Origin: Fluviicola taffensis DSM 16823
GTDB taxonomy: Bacteria; Bacteroidota; Bacteroidia; Flavobacteriales_D; Crocinitomicaceae
Assembly: GCF_000194605.1 (NCBI RefSeq)
Contig: NC_015321.1
Span: 3,844,001 to 3,908,000 of the forward strand
Length of the DNA stretch: 64,000 bases
Direction: 5' to 3'
Each line of letters starts with the position of its first letter. Within the stretch, counting starts at the first letter, position 1. This document shows, one piece after another, positions 62,908 to 64,000 of this stretch. A program made the translations under genes and the position numbers. A model generated the notes under the pieces. That model saw only the letters and a list, made by a program, of their open reading frames with translations, was not told the DNA's origin and did no database searches.

Positions 62908-64000
62908 TTACTTTAAATTATATGTGATTACTATATATCCATTAATTCCAGGGGAAGGAATATCAAATGTTTTTAATCTAGAAATATGTGGGACATAACG
63001 TGTATTCAGACAATTTTTCACTCCAGCCTGTAGTCCCCAAACAGATTTACTTTGTGTGAATGAAAACTTCAGTCCTGCATCAAGAACATGATAATCGACC
63101 GTTCTAGTTTCGTAGTTAAATACGTTGTTTTGAGGGAAATAATATGCGTGTTGAATAATGATTTCATCAAATTTAAACGCTCTTTTCGAGTTAAATGCAA
63201 AACGTAAATTCGTTTGAATTCTTCCAGGAGGAACTAGCGGCATGGAATAATTGTTATTGATAATTCCATAGACCAAAGAGTAGGTCGATTCTAAATGAAG
63301 TCCGTGAGCGAAATGTGGATGAAGGTGGATTCCAGCATCAATTCCATAAAGCTGTGCAGAAGTGGCGCTTTTGTAATAATAAACAGGAAGTGATTCTGCA
63401 AAGCTGTCGGATGGCTCGATGTAAATGAAGTGTTGAATATAGCTATAGAACGGATTAACGATGAAACTAATGTGTTCGTTGTCATATTCATAAGTCAAAT
63501 CAATCTGATTCGCCTGCTCTGTTTTTAAGTCTCTGTTGCCAATTTCAAATCGCATGGTTCCGTGATGTACACCGTTTGCCAGTAATTCTGAACTGTGTGG
63601 CGCTCGGAAGCCAGATGAAAGATTGATGCGTAATTTGCTGTTCTTGAAACGTTGAACAATTCCAGCCGAATAAGTAAATCCCGGATACCAGTTATTGAAT
63701 TGAATACTATCATCCTGAACTTTTAAATGCCGCACATCCATGCGCAATCCCAATTGAAAGGTTGTTTTTTTGACAGTACCATTTAAGACTGTGTAAATTC
63801 CATTATCCATCGTTGTTGCATTTGGAATCAAGATTTCCTCTGCGTCGGGATTGTTTTTATTTAATTGCACCATTCCCTGAACTCCACTGATCAATTCTAG
63901 TTGATTTCTTAAAGTAACTTTGTGCTTGACTTGATAAGAAGTGGTGTTCAATTGAAGAAACATCCCTGGAATAGTTACTTTTTCTTCGTATTCTTGAAGT
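62908..64000 (-). CDS. TonB-dependent outer-membrane receptor, C-terminal part (5' end outside window)
   Basis: The frame is open to the window edge at 64000. About 364 residues of the C-terminal barrel are present, with typical TonB-receptor features: GFRAPHSSELLANGVHHGTMRFEIGN and LDAGLKFSF, and the end IVITYNLK with terminal hydrophobic residues suited to BAM recognition. The plug domain and TonB box are not in the window. Ligand identity cannot be read from this part. The SSGFRAPHSSEL motif is shared by receptors for siderophores, cobalamin and metals, and the adjacent Cys/His-rich lipoprotein leans toward metals. Confidence 0.85.
   Translation of the reverse strand, partial: LQEYEEKVTIPGMFLQLNTTSYQVKHKVTLRNQLELISGVQGMVQLNKNNPDAEEILIPNATTMDNGIYTVLNGTVKKTTFQLGLRMDVRHLKVQDDSIQFNNWYPGFTYSAGIVQRFKNSKLRINLSSGFRAPHSSELLANGVHHGTMRFEIGNRDLKTEQANQIDLTYEYDNEHISFIVNPFYSYIQHFIYIEPSDSFAESLPVYYYKSATSAQLYGIDAGIHLHPHFAHGLHLESTYSLVYGIINNNYSMPLVPPGRIQTNLRFAFNSKRAFKFDEIIIQHAYYFPQNNVFNYETRTVDYHVLDAGLKFSFTQSKSVWGLQAGVKNCLNTRYVPHISRLKTFDIPSPGINGYIVITYNLK

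Overview
The window looks like a chromosome segment of a low-GC Bacteroidota bacterium, most likely a Flavobacteriales member near Crocinitomicaceae/Fluviicola. The evidence is several type IX secretion (T9SS) cargo proteins with type A or type B C-terminal sorting domains, a PorP/SprF plus PorE-like gene pair, AraC-tailed sensor proteins, -7 boxes of the Bacteroidota form TAnnTTTG, and a tmRNA tag ending in ALAA. No rRNA or tRNA gene, CRISPR array or intact insertion sequence was found.

Region 1 (1-21.3 kb, mostly + strand) is a surface/secretion region. It starts with the 3' part of a hybrid two-component regulator, then a 1435-residue T9SS cargo protein with four almost identical 393-bp repeats, then a TPR/AraC membrane regulator. 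A co-directional group follows (8.2-17.5 kb): a small secreted protein, a 1793-residue RCC1/Ca-loop/Ig-like adhesin with a type B sorting domain, a PorP/SprF-family barrel and a PorE-like TPR/propeller/OmpA protein. This reads as a cargo-plus-partner T9SS module. A beta-helix T9SS cargo gene then follows, interrupted by a one-base frameshift.

Region 2 (21.3-29.6 kb, mostly - strand) carries a DoxX-like protein, an esterase, a beta-lactamase-fold hydrolase, an AraC regulator and a RiPP locus. The RiPP locus has a 77-residue precursor-like peptide, a probable lipoprotein, an ATP-grasp maturase, a 60-residue basic peptide and a SPASM-domain maturase, matching the grasp-with-spasm arrangement. 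A perfect 16-bp inverted repeat lies between the precursor and the maturases.

Region 3 (29.6-34.3 kb, - strand) is accessory DNA next to the 3' end of ssrA. It holds a tight three-gene set (membrane/winged-helix-like protein, HEPN-like protein with zinc-finger-like cysteines, PD-(D/E)XK-like protein) and two other membrane proteins, one with a DUF3761-like tail. The three-gene set is the best candidate here for an undescribed, possibly defensive, system.

Region 4 (34.3-64 kb) is mostly housekeeping: ssrA, an RRM protein, mscL, recR, smpB, a J-domain protein, menE, a thioredoxin-fold protein, an LpxL-like acyltransferase, rarA, an AlgH/YqgE protein, and lptD divergent from an envelope/redox operon (amidase, MCE protein, two Fe-S/CCG proteins and a conserved small protein). 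These are followed by a frameshifted DUF4421-like gene, a prolyl oligopeptidase, a methyltransferase, a di-heme peroxidase, an ECF-type sigma factor, an outer-membrane barrel, pyrD, an HMG-CoA-lyase-like gene, small lipoproteins and a TonB receptor cut by the window edge.
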